In this document: piece after piece, positions 34,923 through 45,438 of the stretch
Layout of the letters: every line of letters begins with the position of its first letter
How positions within the stretch are numbered: the first letter of the stretch is position 1
Source of the DNA: Streptomyces sp. NBC_00271
GTDB taxonomy: Bacteria > Actinomycetota > Actinomycetes > Streptomycetales > Streptomycetaceae
NCBI RefSeq assembly: GCF_036178845.1
Contig: NZ_CP108070.1
Span: forward strand, 4,030,001-4,094,000
Length of the DNA: 64,000 bases
Direction of reading: 5' to 3'
Program-made: the position numbers and the translations under genes
Notes under the pieces: generated by a model
What the model saw: the letters and a program-made list of their open reading frames with translations, nothing else
Told to the model about the DNA's origin: nothing
The model's database searches: none

Positions 34923-36532
34923 TCCGCTTCGAGGATGTCTCCGTGACGTACGACGGAGCTGTCGAACCCACCGTCCAGGGCGTGGACTTCGAGGTCCCGG
35001 AGGGTGAACTCGTCCTGCTGGTGGGGCCCTCGGGCGTCGGCAAGTCGACCGTGCTCGGCGCGGTGTCCGGTCTCGTGCCGCACTTCACGGGCGGCACCCT
35101 GCGCGGCCGGGTCACGGTCGCCGGACGGGACACCCGCACCCACAAACCGCGTGAGCTCGCGGACGTGGTCGGCACGGTGGGCCAGGACCCGCTGTCCCAC
35201 TTCGTGACGGACACGGTCGAGGACGAACTCGCCTACGGCATGGAGTCGTTGGGCCTCGCTCCGGCCGTGATGCGCCGCCGCGTCGAGGAGACCCTGGACC
35301 TGCTGGGCCTGGCGGACCTCCGCGACCGCCCGATCGCCACGCTCTCCGGCGGCCAGCAGCAGCGCGTCGCCATCGGCTCGGTCCTGACCCCCCACCCACG
35401 GGTCCTGGTCCTCGACGAGCCCACCTCGGCCCTGGACCCGGCCGCCGCCGAGGAGGTCCTCGCCGTCCTGCAACGCCTCGTCCACGACCTCGGCACGACC
35501 GTCCTCATGGCCGAACACCGCCTCGAACGCGTCATCCAGTACGCCGACCAGGTCGCCCTGCTCCCGTCCCCGGGCGCCGCGCCGATACTCGGTACCCCGT
35601 CCGAGATCATGGCCGTCTCCCCGGTGTACCCGCCGGTGGTGGACCTGGGCCGACTGGCCGACTGGTCCCCGCTCCCCCTCACGGTGCGCGACGCGCGGCG
35701 CAGGGCGGGGGTCCTGCGGGAGCGGCTCACGGAACTCGTCCCCGAGCCGAGGACCCCGCGGGCGTCGGTTCCACAGGCGACGGCCCCGGCCTCGATCGAA
35801 GCGCTCGCCGTCCGCCACGGCCGCGTCGAGGCGCTCCGGCGCGTCGACCTCACCACCGCCCCCGGCGAGATCATCGCGCTGATGGGCCGCAACGGGGTCG
35901 GGAAGTCCACCCTGCTCGGCACGCTGGTCGGGCTGGTCGCACCGGCGGCCGGTTCGGTCCTGGTCGGGGGCGCGGTCCCGCACCGGACGGCACCACGGGA
36001 CCTCGTACGCCGGGTGGGTCTCGTACCGCAGGAACCGCGCGACCTGCTGTACGCCGACACGGTCGCCGCCGAGTGCGCGGCGGCCGACGAGGACGCGGGG
36101 GCCGAGCCCGGTACCTGCCGGGCCCTGGTGTCCGAGCTGCTGCCGGACATCGGGGACGACACCCACCCCCGTGACCTGTCGGAGGGGCAGCGGCTGGCGC
36201 TCGCGCTGGCCGTCGTCCTGACGGCCCGCCCCCCGCTCCTGCTCCTCGACGAACCGACCCGCGGCCTGGACTACGCGGCGAAGGCCCGTCTGGTCACGGT
36301 CCTGCGCGGCCTGGCCGCCGAGGATCACGCGATCGTCCTGGCCACCCACGACGTGGAACTCGCCGCCGAACTCGCGCACCGTGTCGTCGTCCTCGCGGAC
36401 GGCGAGATCGTCGCCGACGGCCCCACGGCCGAGGTGGTCGTCGCCTCCCCGTCCTTCGCCCCGCAGGTCACGAAGGTGCTCGCGCCGCAGCCGTGGCTCA
36501 CGGTCACCCAGGTCAGGGAGGCCCTCGCATGA
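34919..36532 (+). CDS. Double-domain ECF ATPase (fused EcfA-EcfA')
   Basis: 537 residues with two ABC ATPase domains. Domain 1: Walker A VGPSGVGKST (residues 34-43), signature LSGGQQQRV, Walker B VLVLDEPTSALDP. Domain 2: Walker A MGRNGVGKST near 323, divergent signature LSEGQRLAL, Walker B LLLDEPTRGLDYA. The fusion supplies both nucleotide-binding subunits in one chain. The ATG start overlaps the EcfT stop (ATGA) and its own stop overlaps the S-component start, so stoichiometric translation is likely. It energises corrinoid uptake if the riboswitch identifies the substrate correctly. Confidence 0.92.
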   Translation: MIRFEDVSVTYDGAVEPTVQGVDFEVPEGELVLLVGPSGVGKSTVLGAVSGLVPHFTGGTLRGRVTVAGRDTRTHKPRELADVVGTVGQDPLSHFVTDTVEDELAYGMESLGLAPAVMRRRVEETLDLLGLADLRDRPIATLSGGQQQRVAIGSVLTPHPRVLVLDEPTSALDPAAAEEVLAVLQRLVHDLGTTVLMAEHRLERVIQYADQVALLPSPGAAPILGTPSEIMAVSPVYPPVVDLGRLADWSPLPLTVRDARRRAGVLRERLTELVPEPRTPRASVPQATAPASIEALAVRHGRVEALRRVDLTTAPGEIIALMGRNGVGKSTLLGTLVGLVAPAAGSVLVGGAVPHRTAPRDLVRRVGLVPQEPRDLLYADTVAAECAAADEDAGAEPGTCRALVSELLPDIGDDTHPRDLSEGQRLALALAVVLTARPPLLLLDEPTRGLDYAAKARLVTVLRGLAAEDHAIVLATHDVELAAELAHRVVVLADGEIVADGPTAEVVVASPSFAPQVTKVLAPQPWLTVTQVREALA

Positions 36533-37356
36533 CGCCGATGGAAGGCCGGCCCCGGACCAGAGCCGTCCGCCTCGGCCCTCGCTCCCTCGCCGCCCTCTGC
36601 CTCGTGAGCGCCGTCGGGGTCGCCGGGTTCGGCTGGCCGCTCTTCGCCGATCCCAGCTCGCAGGTCGCCGCGCACGCGCAGGACGCGCCCTGGCTGTTCG
36701 CGGGGCTGCTGGTGCTGCTCGTCGCCGTCGTCATGGCGACGATCTCCGAGTCCGGGCTCGGCCCTAAGGCGGTGGCCATGCTCGGAGTGCTGGCCGCGAC
36801 CGGCGCCGCGCTGCGGCCGATCGGCGCCGGGACGGCCGGGATCGAGCCGATGTTCTTCCTGATGGTGCTGAGCGGCCGGGTGCTCGGACCGGGGTTCGGG
36901 TTCGTGCTCGGGTCCGTGACCATGTTCTCCTCCGCGCTGCTCACGGGCGGGGTGGGTCCGTGGCTGCCGTTCCAGATGCTCGCGATGGGCTGGTTCACGA
37001 TGGGCGCCGGGCTGTTGCCGGGCCCCGACCGGCTGCGCGGGCGCGGGGAACTCGCCCTGCTCGCGGCGTACGGGTTCTGCGCCGCGTTCGCGTACGGCAC
37101 GGTCATGAACCTGGCCGGCTGGCCCTTCATGGGCGCGCTGGCCTCGAACGTCGCCTTCGACCCGCATGCCGACGTGACCGCCAACCTGGCCCGTTTCCTC
37201 GCCTACTGCCTGGCCACCTCCCTCGGCTGGGACCTGGGCCGGGCCGTCGTCACCGTCGTCCTGACCCTCGCGCTCGGCGCGACCCTCCTCAAGGCGCTGC
37301 GCCGGGCGACGCGGCGGGCCGCCTTTGAGACCCCGGTCACCTTCGAACCCCGGTGA
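36529..37356 (+). CDS. ECF transporter substrate-specific (S) component, probable corrinoid
   Basis: 275 residues with about six helices. The glycine-rich MLSGRVLGPGFGFVLGSVTMF segment and PFQMLAMGWFTMGAGLLP are typical of S-components, which bind the vitamin with high affinity in the membrane. The ATG overlaps the ATPase stop. Substrate is assigned from the cobalamin riboswitch and the transcobalamin-like partners, not from the chain itself. A role in another B12 precursor such as cobinamide or cobalt is the main alternative; CbiM/CbiN motifs are not seen. Confidence 0.82.
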   Translation: MTPMEGRPRTRAVRLGPRSLAALCLVSAVGVAGFGWPLFADPSSQVAAHAQDAPWLFAGLLVLLVAVVMATISESGLGPKAVAMLGVLAATGAALRPIGAGTAGIEPMFFLMVLSGRVLGPGFGFVLGSVTMFSSALLTGGVGPWLPFQMLAMGWFTMGAGLLPGPDRLRGRGELALLAAYGFCAAFAYGTVMNLAGWPFMGALASNVAFDPHADVTANLARFLAYCLATSLGWDLGRAVVTVVLTLALGATLLKALRRATRRAAFETPVTFEPR

Positions 37357-37361
37357 CGTGC

Positions 37362-37537
37362 GACCCAGGTCACACCACACGGACGCGCCCCGTAGTCACC
37401 CGCACACCTTCCGCCAGTCGCGACGTGAAGCAGCCCATAGGACCCACGTCACATACGAAGCGGGCTAGTAGCCCCGAAGGCCTGGCATGCACGCGTCGTC
37501 AACCCCTCTGACCTGGGGATTGAGACCCAGGTCACAC
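37362..37537. repeat. Four-copy CCCAGGTCA motif cluster with hairpin
   Basis: GACCCAGGTCACAC occurs identically at 37362-37375 and 37524-37537. A near copy, GACCCACGTCACAT, is at 37441-37454. TGACCTGGG (37509-37517) is inverted relative to CCCAGGTCA (37526-37534), making a 9-bp stem with an 8-nt loop. All lie in the 378-bp gap between the S-component gene and the transglycosylase-like gene, which otherwise shows no gene. The cluster looks like regulatory sites for the latter; the factor is unknown. Confidence 0.7.
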
Positions 37538-37734
37538 AAGGGACGTTTCCCCTGGATGCGACCACCACTAGTAAAAGGGGTCATTGCGGACACCCCCCTG
37601 AGCCTGTTTCTCTGAAGCAGTCGCCAGGCGCCACGAACCCCTCCCGGGTCGCGGCGCCGATGTACGCCTCCACCACACGTCGTGTGGGACAGGGCGCACC
37701 GCGACCGCCCTGTTCCCGAAGAGAGGTTCTCCGC

Positions 37735-38151
37735 GTGTCCGTCTCCTTCATCCGCAACATCGCCGCTTCCCCGAAGAAGGTCCTCACCACCGCCGCCGTG
37801 GCCGCCGCCGCCACCGGCATGGTTCTCGCCGCGGCGCCCGCTCAGGCCGCCACCGGCCAGGCCTCCTCCGCCCAGGCGATCGCGCACAAGATGATCCCGG
37901 ACGCCGCGCAGTTCAGTGCCTTCAGCAAGATCGTCGAGCACGAGAGCGGCTGGAACCCCAGCGCCACGAACTCCGCCTCCGGCGCCTACGGCCTGGTCCA
38001 GGCCCTGCCCGGTTCGAAGATGTCGGCCGCCGGTTCCGACTGGAAGACGAACCCGGCCACCCAGATCAAGTGGGGGCTGGACTACATGAACTCCCGCTAC
38101 GGCAGCCCGGCCGCCGCCTGGAACTTCTGGCAGGCCCACAACTGGTACTGA
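37735..38151 (+). CDS. Secreted lytic-transglycosylase-like protein (SLT fold)
   Basis: 138 residues. Signal peptide ends near residue 38 (AAAPAQAATG). The mature part has the SLT lysozyme-like signature: catalytic Glu in KIVEHESGWNP, then SGAYGLVQALPGSKM and IKWGLDYMNSRYGSPAAAWNFWQ, shorter than Rpf proteins. These enzymes cleave peptidoglycan glycan strands. The GTG start follows AGAGAGG. The 5' region carries the CCCAGGTCA cluster and no c-di-AMP riboswitch core was recognised. A strong terminator follows. Confidence 0.9.
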   Translation: MSVSFIRNIAASPKKVLTTAAVAAAATGMVLAAAPAQAATGQASSAQAIAHKMIPDAAQFSAFSKIVEHESGWNPSATNSASGAYGLVQALPGSKMSAAGSDWKTNPATQIKWGLDYMNSRYGSPAAAWNFWQAHNWY

Positions 38152-38194
38152 GTGGCCCACCGGTGACCCCCGGCGCCACACGGCACCCGTATAC

Positions 38195-38237
38195 GCGAAG
38201 GCGGCGGCCCCCCGATCCCCGGGGCCGCCGCCTTCGC
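38195..38237. terminator. Bidirectional hairpin terminator
   Basis: GCGAAGGCGGCGGCCCC (38195-38211) is perfectly complementary to GGGGCCGCCGCCTTCGC (38221-38237), a 17-bp stem between two convergent genes. Confidence 0.85.
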
Positions 38238-38274
38238 CATGCCACCGAACGTCGAACGAATCGGCCTACTCGGC

Positions 38275-40011
38275 CTACTCAGCCTGCTCGGTCTGCTCGG
38301 TCTGCTCGTAGAAGTGCTGCCGCCGGCCGACGAGCCGCTCGTACATCTTCCGCTGCTCGGCGACGTCGTCCTTGTTCTTCTCCAGCTCGTCGAGCCACTC
38401 CCGCTTGATCTGGTCCAGGAACGCGCGCCAGTCCCCGCTTCCCTGTGCCTTCCCCAGCTCCCGCAGCTCCACAAGGCGCTCGTTGTGCTTCAGCCCGCCG
38501 GTGCCGACCTTGTCCCCCTTGTGACCGTGCAGGACCGACTCGGGGTTGGCCGTGGCCTCGGTGGACCGGGCGTTGTGCACATAGCCGACTGGGCTCTCGG
38601 CATGGGGTTTGATCGTCTCGATGCCGACCAGCAGGGAGCCGTCCTTGGCGGCGGTGGGCGGGGTGAGAATCAGCAGCATGTGGCCGTACGAGCCGTTCGG
38701 CAGGACCACGTCGCCGTTCCAGTCCCGCGAGCCGAACCCGCCGCCGGAGATGTCCATGCCCATGAGCTGCGGACGCTCGGGCCCGACATGGGGCACGGCC
38801 GGCGTCAGAAAGTTCGCGACGGACGCGCCGATACCGCCCTTCTCCTGGAACTTGCCCGGCTCGCCCCCCTTCTTGTTCTTCTCGATGGCGGTGCGGTGCG
38901 TGGCGAAATCGCGCTTGTCGACGAACCCCGCGCGTCGGCCCCCGTCCGTGACGCCCAGGAAGTCCGTCAACGACTGGGGCGACTCGCCCCCGCGCAGGGC
39001 GGGGATGCGGATGTTGACCCGGCCGCCGTGGGCGAGCGCCCGTACGACGTCACCCTCGCGGTAGTCGACATGCGCGGCCACGCCCGCCCCCGGGTCGTAG
39101 GTCTTCAGTCCGTGCTGGAGCAGGAGCAGGACGGAGGTGAAGACGTCACGGGCCTTCGCGTCCTTCGCCGCGTGCTTCACCGTCCCGGCCTTGTCCGCGT
39201 CGGGGTGGAGGCGTTCGGACGGGAGTCCGGCCGGGTGCAGGGTGTCGACGGCGGTCTGCCGTATCTGCTCGTCCCGCTCGGCCAGCAGGGGCTGCTTCTC
39301 CACGTCCGAGACCCCGGGAGCCTTGGTGGTCATGAAACGGCCGAGGGTGTAGTCCGGGGCGATCGGGGTGGGCGCGCCCGCCGGACGCGTGCCCGGCGCG
39401 TGTTGCTGGAAGGCCAGGGTCGCGGCGAGGATGCGCTTGCCCGGAAGGTTCCGCAGCCAGTCCTTGTGGTCGCCCTTGATGTAGTCCTCGGACTCCTTGA
39501 AGGTGCCGATTCCCACCTTCGCGAGCCACTGGGGGTTCACCTGGGAGAGCGTCTTGATGTCCTCCAGGTCCTGGGCGCCGAACAGCTCGCCGCTGATCAC
39601 CCGCCGCTCCAGGGTGCGCTTCAGGCGCGCGGGCCCGTCCGGCATCCAGTGCTCCGGCCACCACGTGCCCGGCGCCAGGGGGTTCACCTTCATCTTCGCC
39701 ACGACGACATGGCCCTCGATCGACCGGCTCAGCCGCGTGATCACGGCCGCGCCCTGGTCCTCCCGGCCGGACTCCTCGGCGGTGGGAGGCGCGCTCGTGC
39801 TCGACTCCCCCACCCGCTGCACGGACACGGACGCCGCCCGGTTGCCGGCCGTGCGCTGGATCGCCGCCATCTCGGCGGGCGTCCTGGGCGTGGCGTCCGA
39901 CCCGGTCCGGGCCTGGTGGGGGCCCGGGGAGGCCGGGCGTGGCAGGGGCGCGGTACGTACTGGTGATCCCGCCCGTGAGCGCCCGCCCTCGCCGTACTGC
40001 CGCCTGTCCAT
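38275..40011 (-). CDS. Candidate contractile-injection-system (eCIS) cargo protein
   Basis: 578 residues from ATG 40011, which follows GGAGGGGCGT. No signal peptide. After a disordered Pro/Arg-rich N-terminus comes MAAIQRTAGNRAA at residues 48-60, the LQR-x-x-GN-A motif found at the head of DUF4157 and other eCIS-linked effector proteins. The remaining 500 residues are mixed alpha/beta (IEGHVVVAKMKVNPLAPGTW, GYGHMLLILTPPTAAKDGS) and no catalytic motif is recognised. The C-terminus is an EQTEQTEQAE tract. Effector status is inferred from the short motif alone. No eCIS tube or baseplate genes are in the window. Confidence 0.7.
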   Translation of the reverse strand: MDRRQYGEGGRSRAGSPVRTAPLPRPASPGPHQARTGSDATPRTPAEMAAIQRTAGNRAASVSVQRVGESSTSAPPTAEESGREDQGAAVITRLSRSIEGHVVVAKMKVNPLAPGTWWPEHWMPDGPARLKRTLERRVISGELFGAQDLEDIKTLSQVNPQWLAKVGIGTFKESEDYIKGDHKDWLRNLPGKRILAATLAFQQHAPGTRPAGAPTPIAPDYTLGRFMTTKAPGVSDVEKQPLLAERDEQIRQTAVDTLHPAGLPSERLHPDADKAGTVKHAAKDAKARDVFTSVLLLLQHGLKTYDPGAGVAAHVDYREGDVVRALAHGGRVNIRIPALRGGESPQSLTDFLGVTDGGRRAGFVDKRDFATHRTAIEKNKKGGEPGKFQEKGGIGASVANFLTPAVPHVGPERPQLMGMDISGGGFGSRDWNGDVVLPNGSYGHMLLILTPPTAAKDGSLLVGIETIKPHAESPVGYVHNARSTEATANPESVLHGHKGDKVGTGGLKHNERLVELRELGKAQGSGDWRAFLDQIKREWLDELEKNKDDVAEQRKMYERLVGRRQHFYEQTEQTEQAE

Positions 40012-40286
40012 ACGCCCCTCCACCCACCTCTTCATCCACCGGGCTCCCGCCGTACGCCTGAGCGCCCGCTTCCGTTGTCCCCAGAGGTATAAGGAGCCAT
40101 GGTGACTCCGGGGCACACCCGGACGGAAGGACACCAGGGGCACCGCGGAGGACCTCACGGGCACGGCTGCCCCCGGGGGCGCGGCGCACCGGACGGACAC
40201 GCAGGGCGCCCCGGTGTCCGGGGAGTCCCCTCGCGTACGTGGTGGACTTGAGCACCACCGTGCCCGCCACCTCCCCCGGAGCCCGC

Positions 40287-41009
40287 ATGAGCGAACAGAG
40301 CGCAGAGGGCGGCGCAGAGGGCGCCGGGAACACCGGGCCACGGCCCGCCGACCCGGAGGCGCGCGGAGTGCGTCTGGTGGTGGTGCTGCTGTCGCTGACC
40401 GTGGTCAGCGGGCTGATCGACGCGGTGAGCTATCTCGGACTCGGGCACGTCTTCACGGCGAACATGACCGGCAACGTGGTGGTGCTCGGCTTCGCCGCGG
40501 CCGGCGCCCCCGGCTTCTCGATCCCGCACACCTCGACCTCGCTGGCCTGCTTCCTGGTGGGCGCCGCGGTCGGGGGCCGGATCGCGGGGCGGTTCGGCGG
40601 CGGTTCACGCAGGACCTGGGCCCAGGTCACGCTCACCGCGGAGGCGGTGTTCGTGGGCGCGTCCGCGGTGGTCGCCTTCGTCGCGCCGGGCGCCACCGGT
40701 ACCACCTACGCCCTGATCGCCCTCACGGCCTTCGCCATGGGCCTGCGCAACGCGACGGTCCGCAAACTCCGTGTACCGGACCTCACGACCACCGTCCTGA
40801 CGATGACCCTGACCGGCCTCGCCTCCGAGTCCGCGATCGGCGACGGCTCGGTCCGCCGCTCCCCTCGCCGCGCGGCGGCCGTCATCGCCATGATGGCGGG
40901 CGCCACGCTCGGCGCATGGCTGGTGATCAACCACGGCCTGGGCATCCCCCTGCTGCTCGCGGCAGTCCTGGCAGGAGTATTGGCGGTCGCTACTTCGGGG
41001 CGGGAGTGA
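40287..41009 (+). CDS. DUF1275 (YoaK-type) membrane protein
   Basis: 240 residues with about six helices. The conserved signature GLIDAVSYLGLGHVFTANMTG is near residue 47, with AMGLRNATVRKL and LTMTLTGLASES later, all diagnostic of DUF1275. ATG 40287 is used because CCGGAGCCCGC precedes it; a start at 40239 would add 16 residues without support. Transport or permease function is suspected for the family but not established. A hairpin terminator follows. Confidence 0.88.
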   Translation: MSEQSAEGGAEGAGNTGPRPADPEARGVRLVVVLLSLTVVSGLIDAVSYLGLGHVFTANMTGNVVVLGFAAAGAPGFSIPHTSTSLACFLVGAAVGGRIAGRFGGGSRRTWAQVTLTAEAVFVGASAVVAFVAPGATGTTYALIALTAFAMGLRNATVRKLRVPDLTTTVLTMTLTGLASESAIGDGSVRRSPRRAAAVIAMMAGATLGAWLVINHGLGIPLLLAAVLAGVLAVATSGRE

Positions 41010-41016
41010 CGCGAAA

Positions 41017-41052
41017 CCGGCCGCGGCAGCACCAGCGTGCTGCCGCGGCCGG
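41017..41052. terminator. Bidirectional hairpin terminator
   Basis: CCGGCCGCGGCAGCA pairs perfectly with TGCTGCCGCGGCCGG around a CCAGCG loop, between convergent genes ending at 41009 and 41084. Confidence 0.85.
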
Positions 41053-41083
41053 GCGGCTGTGACGGTTACTGATCCGGGCGGGG

Positions 41084-42364
41084 CTACCGCTGGTCGAGTT
41101 CGGCGAGGAGCCAGGTGCACAGCTCTTCGGTGATCTTGGTGTGCTCCTCGTTCCGGGAGGCGCACAGGAAGGCGTCGAGTTCGCTCTCGCTGGGCGGGAG
41201 GTCATTGATGTTGGTGTGCAGCAGGGCGGTGGTGTCCACGTCGCGGACGGCCACCGCGCTGACCGAGGGCACGAAACAGATCTCGGGGACCGGGGCCACG
41301 GCACTGCCGGGGACCAGCTTGTTGAGCGTGGCGGCGGCGATGCCGAAGGTCGCCAGGGTGCCGCCGGGAGCGCCGTCGATCTCCGGGAACCCGTCGGTGG
41401 TGATCGTCTCGTTCTTCCCGAAGGTCGCCTTCAGTTGGGCGACCACGGCGTCGTCACCCTCGGACTGGGTGTAGATCGTGGTGCCGGGGAACAGCACCCC
41501 GGTGGCGCGGAACGCCTCCGCGCCGGGCGCGATCCCCGTGCCCCGGCCGTTCCCGGTGCCGTTGGCGACACCGATCTTCCGCGGCCGCCTCGGCCAGTTG
41601 CCGACGCGCTCCAAGGCGGCGAGGAAGTCGGAGCGGGCCTTGTCCTGCCCGGGAGTGCCGTCCACCGTCTCGATGTGCCGCCACATCAGCTCGCGCGAGG
41701 CCGGGCTGTTGATCTGGTCCGACAGTGCGCTGTTGGCCGGGTTGCCGCGCTTGATGTAGTGCGCGAACGCCTGCAGACCGATGGGCACCCACGCGCCGCG
41801 GTGGGGGCTGTCGTAGGAGAAGTACATCCCGGTCTGGTGGTCCATCTTCTGGGTCTCCATCCGCGCCAGGGCATAGCGCGTGACCAGACCACCCATGCTG
41901 AACCCGCCGACCACCAGCGGTTCGTTGCCCGTGCGCTCGTCGATCAGCCTCGTGATCGCCTCGATCACGTACCCGGCGTTGTCGAGGATCGACGCGGAGC
42001 GCTCCCCGTAGCCGAAGATGACCGCGTCCCGGCCGCGCTCGCGCAACTGGCTGATCAGCGGGTACTCGCCCCGCTCGAAGCCGTGGTAGAGCTCGTCCAG
42101 ACTGCTCGGCCCCATGTTGAAGCCGTCCGACATCAGCACCGGCCGCTGCACACCGCTGTGGCCCTTGCCGTAGTACACCCAGGCGGTGCCGTCGTAGACC
42201 GGCACGTAGCCTTCCTGGCCCTCCTCGTCGGCGTTCAGGTGCCGTCCGAAGTGCCACGTCTCGTCCGGCGCCGGGGCCGGTGGCGGCTTCGGCTGGTCCA
42301 GCGGGGCCATCAGCCCGATCGAACCGACGTACTGCTGCTCGCGGGCCGCCTTCTCATTGCTCAC
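41084..42364 (-). CDS. Alpha/beta-hydrolase, lipase/esterase-like
   Basis: 426 residues, no signal peptide. The nucleophile elbow reads VVGGFSMGGLVTRYAL (GFSMGG), preceded by DAVIFGYGERSASILDNAGY and followed by SYDSPHRGAWVP. The SDGFNMGPSSLDELYHG opening is not typical of lipases. GTG 42364 follows GGAAGGGG; an earlier in-frame ATG at 42394 lies inside the terminator hairpin. Likely hydrolyses ester or amide bonds; substrate unknown. It follows the terminator of the HATPase gene on the same strand. Confidence 0.8.
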   Translation of the reverse strand: MSNEKAAREQQYVGSIGLMAPLDQPKPPPAPAPDETWHFGRHLNADEEGQEGYVPVYDGTAWVYYGKGHSGVQRPVLMSDGFNMGPSSLDELYHGFERGEYPLISQLRERGRDAVIFGYGERSASILDNAGYVIEAITRLIDERTGNEPLVVGGFSMGGLVTRYALARMETQKMDHQTGMYFSYDSPHRGAWVPIGLQAFAHYIKRGNPANSALSDQINSPASRELMWRHIETVDGTPGQDKARSDFLAALERVGNWPRRPRKIGVANGTGNGRGTGIAPGAEAFRATGVLFPGTTIYTQSEGDDAVVAQLKATFGKNETITTDGFPEIDGAPGGTLATFGIAAATLNKLVPGSAVAPVPEICFVPSVSAVAVRDVDTTALLHTNINDLPPSESELDAFLCASRNEEHTKITEELCTWLLAELDQR

Positions 42365-42390
42365 TGCGGTCGATCCCCTTCCTTCGGGCC

Positions 42391-42429
42391 GCACGAAGAC
42401 CCCGGGGACCTTCGTCCCCGGGGTCGTGC
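42391..42429 (-). terminator. Hairpin terminator of the HATPase gene
   Basis: GACCCCGGGGAC and GTCCCCGGGGTC, extended by GCACGA/TCGTGC, form a long stem between the HATPase stop (42497) and the esterase start. Confidence 0.75.
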
Positions 42430-42496
42430 GACTTGGATGTGAGGCTCATCATCAGGGGACAAAAACGGATGTTCGGGTTCCCTCGCACGATCATCA

Positions 42497-42958
42497 TCAC
42501 CATGAGTGATTCCCAGCCCCACGGGTTTGGGCCGGCGGCCGAGCCGGTCGACACTCGAACCAGACCGTCTTGCCGCCCTCGGGCCCGGGCCCCACACCCC
42601 ACTTGTCGACCACCGCGTCGAGCAGCACGAGCCCGCGCCCACCCTCCGCCTCCGGCGACGACTCGGTGGGCACGCGAGGTGGTTGCGGGGAGCCGTCCGC
42701 GACCTCCACCCGCACACCTGCCGTCTGCCGCAGCACCAGCAACGCGCAGCGCCGGTCCGGGACATGGCGTACGACGTTGGCGACCAGCTCGGTCACGGCC
42801 AGCTCCACGGAGTCGGCCAGCTCGGCCAAGTCCCACTCCTCCAGCAGCGACCTGACGATCCGCCGGATGTGCCGGGCCGAGTGGGCGCCGACGGTGATCC
42901 GCATCGCGTACTGGGCGGGGCGAGGGCCCAGGAGGGTGGGGGGAATGTGTTCGTTCAC
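42497..42958 (-). CDS. ATP-binding anti-sigma-type kinase (HATPase_c, RsbW-like)
   Basis: 153 residues, a single GHKL domain: ELAVTELVANVVRHVPDRRC (N-box), VRVEVADGSP (G1) and GGRGLVLLDAVVDKWG (G2). Streptomyces have dozens of such RsbW-like proteins, many paired with an Scr1-type XRE regulator and a DUF397 protein, as here. Some are regulators of development and antibiotic production (WhiJ/AbaA-type loci, family knowledge). ATG 42958; ATG 42904 is possible. Divergent from the regulator gene at 43052. Confidence 0.88.
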   Translation of the reverse strand: MNEHIPPTLLGPRPAQYAMRITVGAHSARHIRRIVRSLLEEWDLAELADSVELAVTELVANVVRHVPDRRCALLVLRQTAGVRVEVADGSPQPPRVPTESSPEAEGGRGLVLLDAVVDKWGVGPGPEGGKTVWFECRPARPPAQTRGAGNHSW

Positions 42959-43859
42959 GCTACGAGACTGACCTCGCGCGACTACGCTCGGCTACAGAAC
43001 GAATACAACGGGTCCCGGAGTGGACCGAGTTGCGCGCGAGAGGGGCCGTACGTGACCCATATCAACATCCTCGACCCGGGCGCGTCCCCACTCGATTACT
43101 ACGGGTTCGAGTTGCGACGCCATCGTGAATCCGCGGGCCTGACACAGCGGCAGCTCGGCGACATCGTCAACTACACCGGTTCGCTGGTCGGCCAGATCGA
43201 GACGGCGAGGAAGCTGCCGACGCCGGAGTTCAGCGAGCGGGTGGACGCGGCGCTGGGGACGGATGGGCTGCTGTCCCGGCTGACCATGATGGTGATGCGA
43301 ACTCAACTCCCGGCCTGGTTCCAGCGGGTGGCGGAACTGGAGGCCCGGGCCACGGAAATCAGCACCTATCAGATGAACATGGTCCATGGTCTCCTCCAGA
43401 CCGAGGCGTACGTCCGTGCCGTGCTCGGCGCACTGGACGACACGGACCTCGACGATCGGACCGCCGTGCGACTGGCCCGTCAGCGCATCTTCAACAAGGA
43501 GGAGCCGCCGGTCTTCTGGATGGTCCTGAGCCAGGCCGCCCTGTACCAGGAGATCGGCGGACCGGAGGTCATGCGGGAGCAACTCGCGCACTTGTTGTCG
43601 TTCGAGGGTGACGCCCGGATCAACATCCAGATCCTGCCGTTCTCGGCCGGAGCGCACGCGGGACTGACAGGCTCGTTCACCCTCTACCGCTTCGAGAAGG
43701 ACCCGGACATCGTCTACACCGAGGGCTACGGCAGCGGGCATCCGAGCGCCAACCGGGCCACCGTCAAGAACTGCTCGCTCCGTTACGATCATCTGCAAGC
43801 CGCCGCGCTCTCCCTCAGGGACTCGGCGGACCTGATCCGGTGCGTAATGGAGGAACGCT

Positions 43860-45306
<1,447 letters not shown>

Positions 45307-45307
45307 C

Positions 45308-45321
45308 TAGAACGCGTACCA
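45308..45321. promoter_or_regulatory. KstR-like operator at fadA5, one mismatch
   Basis: TAGAACGCGTACCA has GTA in place of GTT relative to TNNAACNNGTTNNA. It lies 92 bp upstream of the fadA5 start, in the 262-bp fadA5/cyp125 divergent region. Confidence 0.65.
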
Positions 45322-45438
45322 GTTCTGTGTGCAGTCTGCGGATCGGAGCCCCCGCGCCGCAAGGGTCGTGCAGCGCTCGAAGTCGCGATCTGCACGAACT
45401 CCCCACGGAATTCGGGGCGCCGTACCTCTTGCGACTTG

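Noticed and set aside
37357..37734. c-di-AMP (ydaO) riboswitch before the transglycosylase gene
   Set aside because: Cell-wall hydrolase genes in Streptomyces often carry one, but I could not find its conserved core here, only the CCCAGGTCA cluster.
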